In this document: piece after piece, positions 40,866 through 49,690 of the stretch
Numbering within the stretch: the first letter of the stretch is position 1
Layout of the letters: every line of letters starts with the position of its first letter
DNA from: Bacteroides oleiciplenus YIT 12058
GTDB lineage: Bacteria; Bacteroidota; Bacteroidia; Bacteroidales; Bacteroidaceae
Length of the DNA stretch: 64,000 bases
Assembly: GCF_000315485.1 (NCBI RefSeq)
Contig: NZ_JH992944.1
Location: 382,603-446,602 of the forward strand
Direction of reading: 5' to 3'
Program-made: the position numbers and the translations under genes
The notes under the pieces: model-generated
Told to the model about the DNA's origin: nothing
Database searches by the model: none
The model's input: only the letters and a program-made list of their open reading frames with translations

Positions 40866-40985
40866 AAATTGAGAATTAAAAAATAAAAAATAGTATGTAA
40901 TATGTAGGAACAACTCACTATTGATTCTCAATCTATTATTTTTTAATTCTCAATCTATTATTTTTTAATTTTCAATTCTCAATTT
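40866..40985. repeat. Intergenic element between adaptor and pump genes
   Basis: Starting right after the stop codon, AAATTGAGAATTAAAAAATA (40866-40885) is complementary to two right-hand copies, ATTTTTTAATTCTCAAT at 40938-40954 and a second at 40960-40985. TCTATTATTTTTTAATT is directly repeated at 40932 and 40954. It lies inside an operon, so it cannot be a full terminator. Confidence 0.65.
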
Positions 40986-40989
40986 AACA

Positions 40990-43900
40990 ATGAATATATC
41001 CGAACTCAGCATACGGCGTCCTGTACTCTCCACAGTACTTACTCTTATCATCCTGCTCTTTGGACTTATCGGGTACAGCTACCTCGGCGTGCGTGAATAT
41101 CCCTCCGTGGATAACCCCATCATTTCGGTATCCTGTTCCTATCCGGGAGCGAATGCCGATGTTATCGAAAACCAGATAACCGAACCGTTGGAACAAAACA
41201 TCAACGGTATCCCGGGTATCCGTTCCTTATCCAGTGTCAGCCAACAAGGTTCAGCCCGTATTACAGTAGAATTTGAACTCTCCGTAGACCTGGAAACGGC
41301 TGCGAACGACGTGCGTGATAAAGTTTCACGCGCCCAACGTTATCTGCCTCGCGACTGTGACCCTCCTACCGTATCAAAAGCGGATGCGGATGCCATGCCC
41401 ATTCTTATGGTGGCATTGCAAAGTGACAAGCGCTCCTTGCTGGAACTGAGTGAAATTGCAGACCTCACGGTGAAAGAACAATTACAAACCATTTCGGACG
41501 TCAGTGGTGTAAGCATCTGGGGGGAAAAGCGCTATTCTATGCGCCTGTGGCTCGATCCCGTCAAAATGTCCGGTTACGGCATTACTCCTATTGACGTTAA
41601 AAATGCGGTAGACAAAGAGAACGTGGAACTCCCATCCGGAAGTATTGAAGGAAATACAGTGGAACTCACTATCCGTACCCTGGGATTGATGCATACGGCA
41701 GAAGAATTCAATAATTTGATTCTGAGGGAAGATAACAACCGTATTGTCCGTTTCAGTGATATCGGACGGGCAGAATTAGGTCCGGCGGACATCAAAAGTT
41801 ACATGAAGATGAATGGAGTGCCTATGGTAGGTATCGTAGTTGTACCCCAGCCGGGCGCTAACCACATCAAAATTGCCGATGCCGTCTACGAGCGTATGGA
41901 ACTGATGAAAAAAGACCTTCCGGAAGACGTCAAGTACTCCTACGGTTTTGATAATACCAAGTTTATCCGTGCTTCCATCGACGAAGTAAAAGAGACGGTG
42001 TATGTAGCGTTCATTCTTGTAATCATTATTATCTTCCTCTTCCTACGCGACTGGCGCGTAACACTGGTACCCTGTATCGTAATTCCGGTTTCACTTATCG
42101 GAGCTTTCTTCGTTATGTATCTGGCAGGGTTCTCCATCAATGTGCTTTCCATGCTGGCGGTGGTACTGGCGGTAGGTCTGGTGGTGGACGACGCCATCGT
42201 AATGACGGAGAACATTTATGTCCGCATAGAACGCGGAATGCCACCGAAAGAGGCAGGTATCGAAGGCGCCAAGGAAATTTTCTTCGCCGTTATCTCTACT
42301 ACCATCACACTGGTAGCCGTGTTCTTTCCCATCGTATTTATGGACGGTATGACGGGACGCTTGTTCCGGGAATTCAGTATCGTGGTATCCGGTTCGGTAA
42401 TCATTTCTTCATTTGCCGCACTGACCTTTACTCCGATGCTTGCCACAAAGCTACTGGTGAAACAGGACAAAAAGAACTGGTTCTATATGAAAACCGAACC
42501 GTTCTTTGAAGGTATGAACCGCATTTACAGCCACTCACTGGAAATATTCCTGCGCAAACGCTGGCTGGCAATGCCACTTGTATTAGGAACATTAGTCATC
42601 ATTGTATTCCTGTGGAATGCGATTCCCGCCGAAATGGCACCACTGGAAGACCGTTCACAAATCAGCATCAACACACGCGGTGCGGAGGGCGTAACCTATG
42701 AGTATATACGGGATTATACGGAAGACATCAACCACCTGGTAGACTCTTTACTTCCGGATGCAGAATCTGTAACGGCACGTGTATCAAGCGGTAGCGGTAA
42801 TGTACGTATCACGCTGAAAGATATGAAAGAACGCGACTACACGCAGATGGAAGTTGCCGAAAAGATATCGCAGGCAGTGCAGAAGAAAACCAAGGCGCGT
42901 TCATTCGTGCAGCAATCCTCTTCCTTTGGCGGACGACGTGGTGGCATGCCGGTGCAATACGTATTGCAGGCCACCAACATCGAGAAGCTGCAAGAAGTGC
43001 TACCGGTATTCATGGCAAAGGTTTATGAAAATCCGGTTTTCCAGATGGCGGACGTAAACTTGAAATTCAGCAAACCGGAAGCCCGCATCAATATCAACCG
43101 TGATAAAGCAAGTATCATGGGGGTAAGTACACGAAACATTGCGCAAACTCTGCAATACGGACTGAGCGGCCAGCGTATGGGCTACTTCTACATGAACGGA
43201 AAGCAATATGAAATATTGGGAGAAATCAACCGCCAGCAACGCAACAAGCCTGCCGACCTGAAAGGTATCTATATCCGTAGCGATAAAGGTGAGATGGTTC
43301 AGTTAGATAATCTTATTGAGCTGACCGGAGGTATCGCTCCGCCGCAATTGTACCGTTACAACCGCTTTGTCTCCGCTACCATTTCTGCCGGACTTGCCGA
43401 CGGAAAAACTATCGGACAGGGACTGGACGAGATGGACAAGATAGCCAAAGAGACACTGGACGAGACTTTCCGTACCGCACTGACCGGAGATTCCAAAGAG
43501 TATCGGGAAAGTTCTTCCAGCCTGATGTTCGCCTTTGTATTAGCTATCCTACTGATTTACCTGATTCTAGCTGCTCAGTTCGAGAGTTTCAAGGACCCGC
43601 TGATTGTCATGCTTACCGTGCCCCTCGCCATTGCCGGAGCCTTGGTATTCATGTACTTTGGCGATATCACTATGAATATCTTCAGCCAGATCGGTATCAT
43701 CATGCTGATTGGATTGGTGGCGAAGAACGGTATTCTTATCGTAGAGTTCGCCAATCAGAAACAGGAAGCTGGAGAAGACAAGATGGAAGCCATCAAGGAT
43801 GCTTCCCTGCAACGCCTGCGTCCCATCCTGATGACCAGTGCGTCCACTATTCTGGGTCTGATACCGCTGGCATTCGCCACAGGCGAAGGTTGCAACCAGC

Positions 43901-44022
43901 GTATTGCCATGGGTACAGCCGTAGTAGGTGGCATGTTGGTATCCACATTCCTGACTATGTATATCGTACCTGCCATATACAGTTACGTATCTACTAACCG
44001 AAGTAAGTTAAAGAAATCATGA
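40990..44022 (+). CDS. RND efflux pump, inner membrane, second system
   Basis: The 1010-residue transporter starts with SELSIRRPVLSTVLTLIILL and has twelve membrane helices with two large periplasmic loops. The proton-relay Asp pair is in VGLVVDDAIVMTENI and the lysine in GLVAKNGILIVEFANQK. The sequence VSCSYPGANADVIENQITEP and the compact length place it nearer the MdtB/MexF-like group than the first pump. It overlaps the channel gene by four bases (ATGA at 44019), showing translational coupling. The sequence looks intact. Confidence 0.95.
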   Translation: MNISELSIRRPVLSTVLTLIILLFGLIGYSYLGVREYPSVDNPIISVSCSYPGANADVIENQITEPLEQNINGIPGIRSLSSVSQQGSARITVEFELSVDLETAANDVRDKVSRAQRYLPRDCDPPTVSKADADAMPILMVALQSDKRSLLELSEIADLTVKEQLQTISDVSGVSIWGEKRYSMRLWLDPVKMSGYGITPIDVKNAVDKENVELPSGSIEGNTVELTIRTLGLMHTAEEFNNLILREDNNRIVRFSDIGRAELGPADIKSYMKMNGVPMVGIVVVPQPGANHIKIADAVYERMELMKKDLPEDVKYSYGFDNTKFIRASIDEVKETVYVAFILVIIIIFLFLRDWRVTLVPCIVIPVSLIGAFFVMYLAGFSINVLSMLAVVLAVGLVVDDAIVMTENIYVRIERGMPPKEAGIEGAKEIFFAVISTTITLVAVFFPIVFMDGMTGRLFREFSIVVSGSVIISSFAALTFTPMLATKLLVKQDKKNWFYMKTEPFFEGMNRIYSHSLEIFLRKRWLAMPLVLGTLVIIVFLWNAIPAEMAPLEDRSQISINTRGAEGVTYEYIRDYTEDINHLVDSLLPDAESVTARVSSGSGNVRITLKDMKERDYTQMEVAEKISQAVQKKTKARSFVQQSSSFGGRRGGMPVQYVLQATNIEKLQEVLPVFMAKVYENPVFQMADVNLKFSKPEARININRDKASIMGVSTRNIAQTLQYGLSGQRMGYFYMNGKQYEILGEINRQQRNKPADLKGIYIRSDKGEMVQLDNLIELTGGIAPPQLYRYNRFVSATISAGLADGKTIGQGLDEMDKIAKETLDETFRTALTGDSKEYRESSSSLMFAFVLAILLIYLILAAQFESFKDPLIVMLTVPLAIAGALVFMYFGDITMNIFSQIGIIMLIGLVAKNGILIVEFANQKQEAGEDKMEAIKDASLQRLRPILMTSASTILGLIPLAFATGEGCNQRIAMGTAVVGGMLVSTFLTMYIVPAIYSYVSTNRSKLKKS

Positions 44023-45344
44023 AACGTACCATTTTATCCCTCATAATGACCGGTTGCGTCTCGCTTGTTTTGCAGGCGCAAGCACCCAAATCTTATACAT
44101 TAAAATCATGCCTGGAATACGGGCTTCAGAATAATTACTCGCTGCGCATCACCCGCAACGAGGAACAAGTCACCAAGAACAACGCCACGCTGGGCAATGC
44201 GGGCTACCTGCCTACCGTCGACCTTTCGGCAAGCTATAAAGGAACCGTAGATAACACCGACAGCAAAGTGCGCGCCACCGGAGAACACCTCAAAGAAAAC
44301 GGTGTCTTCGACCAAACTATGAACGTGGGTCTGAACCTGAACTGGACCATCTTCGACGGTTTCAACATCACCGCCAACTACCAGAAACTGAAAGAACTGG
44401 AACGGCAAGGCGAAACGAATACCCGCATCGCCGTAGAAGACCTAATAGCCAACATTGCAGCGGAATATTATAACTACGTACAGCATAAAATCCGTTTGAA
44501 CAATTTCCGTTATGCCGTATCGCTTTCCAAAGAACGCCTACGCATTGTGGAAGAGCGTTATCACATCGGTAACTTCTCCCGTCTGGACTACCAGCAGGCA
44601 AAAGTAGACTTCAATGCCGACAGCGCACAGTATATGAAACAGCAGGAGCTTCTGCATACCTCCCGCATCCAGTTAAACGAACTGATGGCAAACGAAGATG
44701 TAGACCAGCCAATCATCATTCAGGACAGCTTGATTAATGCAGACGGCGGCCTGAACTTCGAGGAACTGTGGAACGCCACCCTGCAAACCAATGCTTCTTT
44801 ATTGAGAGCACACCAGAATAACACTCTTGCTCAACTGGATTACAAAAAAGTTTGTTCGCGCGACTATCCTTACCTGAAGATGAACGGTGGTTATGGCTAT
44901 ACTTTTAATAAATATGATATTGCTACCAACATTCAGCGCGGAAACCTCGGAGCTAACTTTGGTTTAACCATCGGATTCAATTTGTTCGACGGGAACCGAC
45001 GCCGAGAACGCAATAACGCCCGAATCGCCATTCAAAATGCCCGTTTGGAACGTGAACAACTGGAACAGGCATTGCGCGCCGATCTGAGTAACCTATGGCA
45101 GGCTTATCAAAACAATCTTCAGATGCTAAACCTGGAACGCCAAAATCTAATAGCCGCCAAGGAGAACCATGAGATTGCCATGGAACGCTATATGCTGGGA
45201 AACCTTTCCGGTATCGAAATGCGTGAAGCACAAAAAAGTCTCTTGGATGCGGAAGAGAGAATCCTTTCTGCTGAGTATAACACAAAGTTATGTGAAATCT
45301 CTTTGTTGCAAATCAGTGGAAAAGTGACAAAATACCTGGAATAA
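44019..45344 (+). CDS. TolC-family outer-membrane channel, second RND system
   Basis: The 441-residue protein has a signal peptide (SLIMTGCVSLVLQAQA; a Cys is present but not in a strict lipobox) and two OEP repeats with long periplasmic helices. Typical blocks are SYTLKSCLEYGLQNNYSLRI, VGLNLNWTIFDGFNI, and in the second half GLTIGFNLFDGNRRRERNNA. It completes the adaptor-pump-channel operon. Unlike the first channel it is probably not a lipoprotein of the NodT type. No terminator hairpin is clear behind it. Confidence 0.93.
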   Translation: MKRTILSLIMTGCVSLVLQAQAPKSYTLKSCLEYGLQNNYSLRITRNEEQVTKNNATLGNAGYLPTVDLSASYKGTVDNTDSKVRATGEHLKENGVFDQTMNVGLNLNWTIFDGFNITANYQKLKELERQGETNTRIAVEDLIANIAAEYYNYVQHKIRLNNFRYAVSLSKERLRIVEERYHIGNFSRLDYQQAKVDFNADSAQYMKQQELLHTSRIQLNELMANEDVDQPIIIQDSLINADGGLNFEELWNATLQTNASLLRAHQNNTLAQLDYKKVCSRDYPYLKMNGGYGYTFNKYDIATNIQRGNLGANFGLTIGFNLFDGNRRRERNNARIAIQNARLEREQLEQALRADLSNLWQAYQNNLQMLNLERQNLIAAKENHEIAMERYMLGNLSGIEMREAQKSLLDAEERILSAEYNTKLCEISLLQISGKVTKYLE

Positions 45345-45379
45345 AACAATTATTCCCCATCAGGCGAGTACTTTTCCCC

Positions 45380-45387
45380 TACTTTTG
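45380..45387 (+). promoter_or_regulatory. Bacteroides -7 box for the pectate lyase
   Basis: TACTTTTG matches TAnnTTTG and lies 28 bases above the ATG at 45416. Confidence 0.55.
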
Positions 45388-45415
45388 TCGCCATAGAACT
45401 ATAAAAACAACGAGC

Positions 45416-46513
45416 ATGAAAAAGATTTGCCTGTGTTGCCTGGCTTTGTTATGCCTGACAAACGTATTTGCACAAGAGACCGTAAACTACAAAGAGAAGA
45501 AGTCCTATAAAACTTGGGTGAAAATGGCACCTAAGTTAGACGACGAATTCTTTAAAACTACTGAGGCCATCCGCATTGGCGACAATGTATTGCTTTATCA
45601 ACAGACCACCGGCGGTTGGCCCAAAAACATCTACATGCCTGCCGAACTGACAGAACAAGAACGTGAAGATGTACTTGCCTCCAAGGATGACGTAAACGAA
45701 AGTACAATAGATAACGATGCAACCAGCACGGAAATAGAATACCTCTCCCGCCTGTATCTGGCCACCAATACCGAAAAGTACAAAGATGCCGCTCTGGATG
45801 GTATCCGTTATATCCTCAAAGCTCAATATCCCAATGGTGGCTGGCCGCAATTCTGGCCCCGTCCCAAAGGTTATTATACTCATATCACTTACAATGATAA
45901 TGCAATGGTAAATGTTATGGAGCTACTTCGTCAGATATACGAGAAGAAAGCTCCATACACATATGTACCCGACAGCATCTGCGACCATGCCCGCACCGCT
46001 TTCGATAAAGGTGTGGAATGTATCCTCAAAACGCAGGTTATCATAAACGGCAAGCCCACCGTGTGGTGTGCACAGCATGATGAGCATACCCTTGCCCCTG
46101 CCAAAGCACGTGCCTACGAACTTCCTTCCCTGAGTGGTGCCGAATCGGACAACATCGTCATCCTGTTAATGTCTCTGCCTAATCCTTCAAAAGAGGTTAT
46201 CGCATGTATAGAGAACGCAATCGAATGGTTCAAAATATCAAAGATTGAGGGGATGAAGAAAGAGTTCTTCACGAATGATGAAGGTAAAAAAGACTTCCGC
46301 ATGGTTCCGTGCACGGATTGCCCTCCCTTGTGGGGACGTTTCTATACTTTAGAAGACAACCGTCCTTTCGTTAGCGACCGCGATGGAGTGAAGAAGTTCG
46401 ATATTTCAGAAATCGGGTATGAGCGCCGCAACGGATACAGTTGGTATAATAGTGACGGGCTGAAGGTGTTCAAGAAATACGAGCAGTGGAAAAAGAAGAA
46501 TAACAGATTGTAA
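45416..46513 (+). CDS. Pectate lyase, PL10 family
   Basis: The enzyme cleaves polygalacturonate by beta-elimination. The 365-residue protein has a signal peptide (LCCLALLCLTNVFA, cut before QETV) followed by one PL10 catalytic domain. Typical stretches are LYQQTTGGWPKNIYMP, DNDATSTEIEYLSRLY, AQYPNGGWPQFWPRPKGYY and ITYNDNAMVNVMELL. PL10 enzymes usually need calcium. It stands alone with its own promoter and terminator, not within a pectin utilisation locus; the SusC/SusD pair 13 kb away is linked to proteases. It is probably periplasmic or, if further modified, surface-located. Confidence 0.92.
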   Translation: MKKICLCCLALLCLTNVFAQETVNYKEKKSYKTWVKMAPKLDDEFFKTTEAIRIGDNVLLYQQTTGGWPKNIYMPAELTEQEREDVLASKDDVNESTIDNDATSTEIEYLSRLYLATNTEKYKDAALDGIRYILKAQYPNGGWPQFWPRPKGYYTHITYNDNAMVNVMELLRQIYEKKAPYTYVPDSICDHARTAFDKGVECILKTQVIINGKPTVWCAQHDEHTLAPAKARAYELPSLSGAESDNIVILLMSLPNPSKEVIACIENAIEWFKISKIEGMKKEFFTNDEGKKDFRMVPCTDCPPLWGRFYTLEDNRPFVSDRDGVKKFDISEIGYERRNGYSWYNSDGLKVFKKYEQWKKKNNRL

Positions 46514-46534
46514 TATAAAAGATTCACTTCATGT

Positions 46535-46570
46535 ATTCCGGACGAATGATTATTCGCCCGGAATATTTTT
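46535..46570. terminator. Bidirectional terminator between pectate lyase and acyltransferase
   Basis: ATTCCGG pairs with CCGGAAT (46535-46541, 46558-46564), with an inner CGAAT/ATTCG stem and a GATT loop, followed by ATTTTTATC. It lies between two convergent genes. Confidence 0.8.
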
Positions 46571-46573
46571 ATC

Positions 46574-47737
46574 TTACCCCATCACCCATTTCGTCTTCTT
46601 CCCGAAGCAACGGTACGCCATTGCCACCAGGAACCAAGACACACCAAATGCCAACACTGCTGCGGCAGGTATCTGCAAATACAATGGAATACCTACTGCT
46701 CGCATCAGCACCACTGCCGGCCCCGTGAAGAAGTAGTGTATCATATAAATTCCGAAACCGCAAAGCGTCAAGTTGGACAAGGCTTTTATCACCCGCTCCG
46801 AACGAACGTTTACTCTCTTGGCCCACATAAACACCGGAATAGTCATCATCACCACGTTCAGCGAACAGTAGGTGAAGAACAGTTCCAACATCTCATCCGT
46901 CAAGTCCGGCAATGCCGTCATGTGGCGGAAACCGAAAAAAGTCACCGCATATCCCACCGCAAACATAGGAACACCTATCAGTACAGACTGACGTCCTGTC
47001 CAGTCATGGTTTCTCAGGTAGTGTCCCAAAAGCAGATAGCCATTGAAACCTGCGAAATAGTAAAGCATGCCAAACGAGTTCCATGAGCAAGTACCCCATA
47101 AGTATTTCGCCACGAACTCATTATAATAAGGTATGAGCAACGTCACTCCCCATGCCACCAAGAACCAAAGTTTGGCACGTTCCGATGCCTTCTCCACCCA
47201 AGCGGAGAATATCGGCAGATAGAGATAAAGCCCTATCAGCAGATAGATGTACCACATGTGCACATCGAGAAGGGAGAAATTGAAAGGCAACTCCGCAACA
47301 TAGCCCAAGCTAACGGCAAGCGACTGGCGCATCACCTCCTCACCCGAATAGGGGAAGAAGTCGAGAATTACCCTCGGTTCCACTCCCAGCAGTCCTGTAA
47401 TCCATGGGAAAAGATTATAAATCACCGACCAGATAAGAAATGGAAAGAGCACCCGCGGAATACGTTTCTTATAGAATACAGACGTGTCGCCACGCACCGG
47501 AAGCAACAACGCTCCTGTTATCATCACAAAAAGGGGCACACACGGACGCAACACCGCTCCATAGACGGCCCCCCAGAATTTTATATCTGCAATGTCGGGA
47601 GCCGTTCCCGGATAGAAGTTGAAAGGGTCTGTGCAGTGGCAACAAACAACGGTAAACATAGCTATCAGTCGCACGACGTCCAGCCAGACAACACGGGAGT
47701 CCGCTTTCGGGAAAATGTGAGGAGTAGTCAGTTCCAT
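46574..47737 (-). CDS. Acyltransferase-3 family membrane protein
   Basis: The protein has about 387 residues from the ATG at 47737 (MELTTPHIFPKADSRVVWLD); the frame is open to 47806 but the extra residues do not look coding. It has ten or so membrane helices and the family start VVWLDVVRLIAMFTVVCCHC, where the aspartate-arginine and histidine are typical of acyltransferase-3 proteins that O-acetylate sugars or lipids. MWYIYLLIGLYLYLPIFS is the other conserved block. The target is unknown; no glycan cluster is adjacent. It is convergent to the pectate lyase. Confidence 0.85.
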   Translation of the reverse strand: MELTTPHIFPKADSRVVWLDVVRLIAMFTVVCCHCTDPFNFYPGTAPDIADIKFWGAVYGAVLRPCVPLFVMITGALLLPVRGDTSVFYKKRIPRVLFPFLIWSVIYNLFPWITGLLGVEPRVILDFFPYSGEEVMRQSLAVSLGYVAELPFNFSLLDVHMWYIYLLIGLYLYLPIFSAWVEKASERAKLWFLVAWGVTLLIPYYNEFVAKYLWGTCSWNSFGMLYYFAGFNGYLLLGHYLRNHDWTGRQSVLIGVPMFAVGYAVTFFGFRHMTALPDLTDEMLELFFTYCSLNVVMMTIPVFMWAKRVNVRSERVIKALSNLTLCGFGIYMIHYFFTGPAVVLMRAVGIPLYLQIPAAAVLAFGVSWFLVAMAYRCFGKKTKWVMG

Positions 47738-47884
47738 AATATGAATAAGATTAATCAGATTTTTGAAGCCGTAAAGATAGGAATTAGTATTGGCATGTAA
47801 TGACATCTTATTGTTTTTCTACGGTCTTCCTACCTAAAATCAAAGGGAAGCCTGCACGATTAATCAGGAGCAGTACACCTTGTC

Positions 47885-47956
47885 TATTCTCATAGGTATG
47901 AGAATAAACAAAGAAAGCTGTCCCGAAGAAGTAATTAACCTCTTGGGGCAGCTTTC
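47885..47956 (-). terminator. Tandem hairpins behind the fumarase gene
   Basis: A 10-bp near-perfect hairpin TATTCTCATA/TATGAGAATA lies at 47885-47906. A second stem GAAAGCTG...CAGCTTTC (47913-47920 with 47949-47956, extended by CCC/GGG) lies closer to the fumarase stop. On the minus strand the larger stem is followed by CTTTGTTT. The 174-base gap between the fumarase and acyltransferase frames holds nothing else. Confidence 0.65.
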
Positions 47957-47980
47957 AATTAATCTATAGAAAAACGTTTC

Positions 47981-49621
47981 TTACTTACTACAATTCCACG
48001 GTTTCAGTTGCTTGAAGAAGTCGTTGCCCTTATCATCTACCAAGATGAATGCCGGGAAGTCTTCCACTTCAATCTTCCAGATGGCTTCCATGCCGAGTTC
48101 GGGATACTCTACGCATTCGATACTCTTGATATTGTTCTGCGCCAGGATAGCGGCAGGACCACCGATAGACCCAAGATAGAAACCGCCGTATTTCTTGCAG
48201 GCATCCGTCACCTGTTGACTACGGTTACCCTTGGCAAGCATAACCATGCTGCCGCCATGGCTTTGGAACAGTTCTACATACGAGTCCATGCGTCCCGCAG
48301 TAGTGGGGCCCATAGAGCCGCAAGCCATTCCGGTAGGAGTTTTGGCAGGACCGGCATAGTAAATAGGATGGTCTTTGATATATTGCGGCAGGTCTTCACC
48401 ACGGTCCAGACGTTCTTTCAGTTTGGCATGTGCAATGTCGCGACCTACGATAATCGTACCGTTCAGTGACAGACGGGTAGCTACCGGATACTTAGTCAAC
48501 TCTTTCAAAATATCTGCCATCGGTTGGTTCAGGTTAATCTTCACTACAGCACCTTCGCCTGCATGACGCATTTCTTCCGGAATCAGTTCGCCCGGATTAC
48601 TGTCCAGTTTCTCAATCCAGATGCCTTCTTTGTTAATCTTGCACTTGATGTTACGGTCAGCAGAGCAGGAAACACCCAAACCTACCGGACAGGAAGCACC
48701 GTGACGGGGCAGACGGATGATGCGTACATCATGAGCGAGGTATTTACCACCAAACTGTGCACCGAGGCCAATCTTATGAGCTTCCGCCAATACTTCCTTC
48801 TCAAGTTCCACATCGCGGAATGCACGACCATATTCATTACCTGTAGTGGGCAATTCATCGTAGTAATGCGTGGAAGCCAACTTCACAGTCAACAGGTTCT
48901 TCTCGGCAGAAGTACCGCCGATAACGAAAGCGATGTGATAAGGGGGGCAAGCAGCCGTACCCAATGTTTTCATCTTCTCAACGAGGAAAGGAACCAATGT
49001 TCCGGGGTTCAGGATGGCTTTTGTTTCTTGATACAGGTAAGTTTTATTAGCCGAGCCACCACCTTTGGTTACGCAGAGAAATTTGTATTCCATGCCTTCG
49101 GTGGCTTCAATATCAATTTGTGCGGGAAGGTTACACTTCGTGTTCACCTCGTCGTACATATTGAGCGGAGCATTCTGAGAGTAACGCAGGTTTTCTTCGG
49201 TATATGTCTTGTAAACACCCAGTGAAAGGGCTTCTTCATCGCAGTAGCCCGTCCATACCTGTTGTCCCTTTTCGCCATGAACGATAGCCGTACCGGTGTC
49301 CTGACAGAAGGGAAGTATCCCCTTTGAAGCTACTTCCGCATTGCGCAGGAAGGTAATCGCTACATATTTATCGTTATCACTTGCTTCGGGGTCGCTCAAT
49401 ATCTTAGCAACTTGCTCATTGTGCGAACGGCGCAACATAAATGACACATCGCGGAAAGCTGTGTTAGCCATTGCCGTAAGACCTTCTTTTTCAATCTTCA
49501 GCATCGGTTTTCCTTCAAACTCGCTTACGGACACATAGTCTCTTGTAAGCAGATAATACTCAGTCTTGTCTTCCCCATGCTCAAACATAGGTTGATAGTG
49601 GAACGGAGGTGTTGTTGCCAT
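47981..49621 (-). CDS. Fumarate hydratase, class I (iron-sulfur)
   Basis: The enzyme interconverts fumarate and malate; in Bacteroides it works in the reductive branch leading to succinate. The 546-residue single chain contains both the alpha part (GILPFCQDTGTAIVHGEKG, KGGGSANKTYLYQ) and the beta part (LSLNGTIIVGRDIAHAKLKE, YYAGPAKTPTGMACGSMGPT). Cysteines in these blocks are expected to hold the 4Fe-4S cluster. The length matches the single-chain FumA/FumB type. It has its own promoter box at 49656-49663 and a tandem-hairpin terminator. Confidence 0.96.
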   Translation of the reverse strand: MATTPPFHYQPMFEHGEDKTEYYLLTRDYVSVSEFEGKPMLKIEKEGLTAMANTAFRDVSFMLRRSHNEQVAKILSDPEASDNDKYVAITFLRNAEVASKGILPFCQDTGTAIVHGEKGQQVWTGYCDEEALSLGVYKTYTEENLRYSQNAPLNMYDEVNTKCNLPAQIDIEATEGMEYKFLCVTKGGGSANKTYLYQETKAILNPGTLVPFLVEKMKTLGTAACPPYHIAFVIGGTSAEKNLLTVKLASTHYYDELPTTGNEYGRAFRDVELEKEVLAEAHKIGLGAQFGGKYLAHDVRIIRLPRHGASCPVGLGVSCSADRNIKCKINKEGIWIEKLDSNPGELIPEEMRHAGEGAVVKINLNQPMADILKELTKYPVATRLSLNGTIIVGRDIAHAKLKERLDRGEDLPQYIKDHPIYYAGPAKTPTGMACGSMGPTTAGRMDSYVELFQSHGGSMVMLAKGNRSQQVTDACKKYGGFYLGSIGGPAAILAQNNIKSIECVEYPELGMEAIWKIEVEDFPAFILVDDKGNDFFKQLKPWNCSK

Positions 49622-49655
49622 AATTACTCGAATATTAAATTAATGAATTGTAGAG

Positions 49656-49663
49656 CAAAGGTA
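49656..49663 (-). promoter_or_regulatory. Bacteroides -7 box for the fumarase gene
   Basis: The minus strand reads TACCTTTG, matching TAnnTTTG, 34 bases above the ATG at 49621 and between two genes of the same strand. Confidence 0.55.
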
Positions 49664-49690
49664 AGAACTATTATTGAAATATTTCTTTAA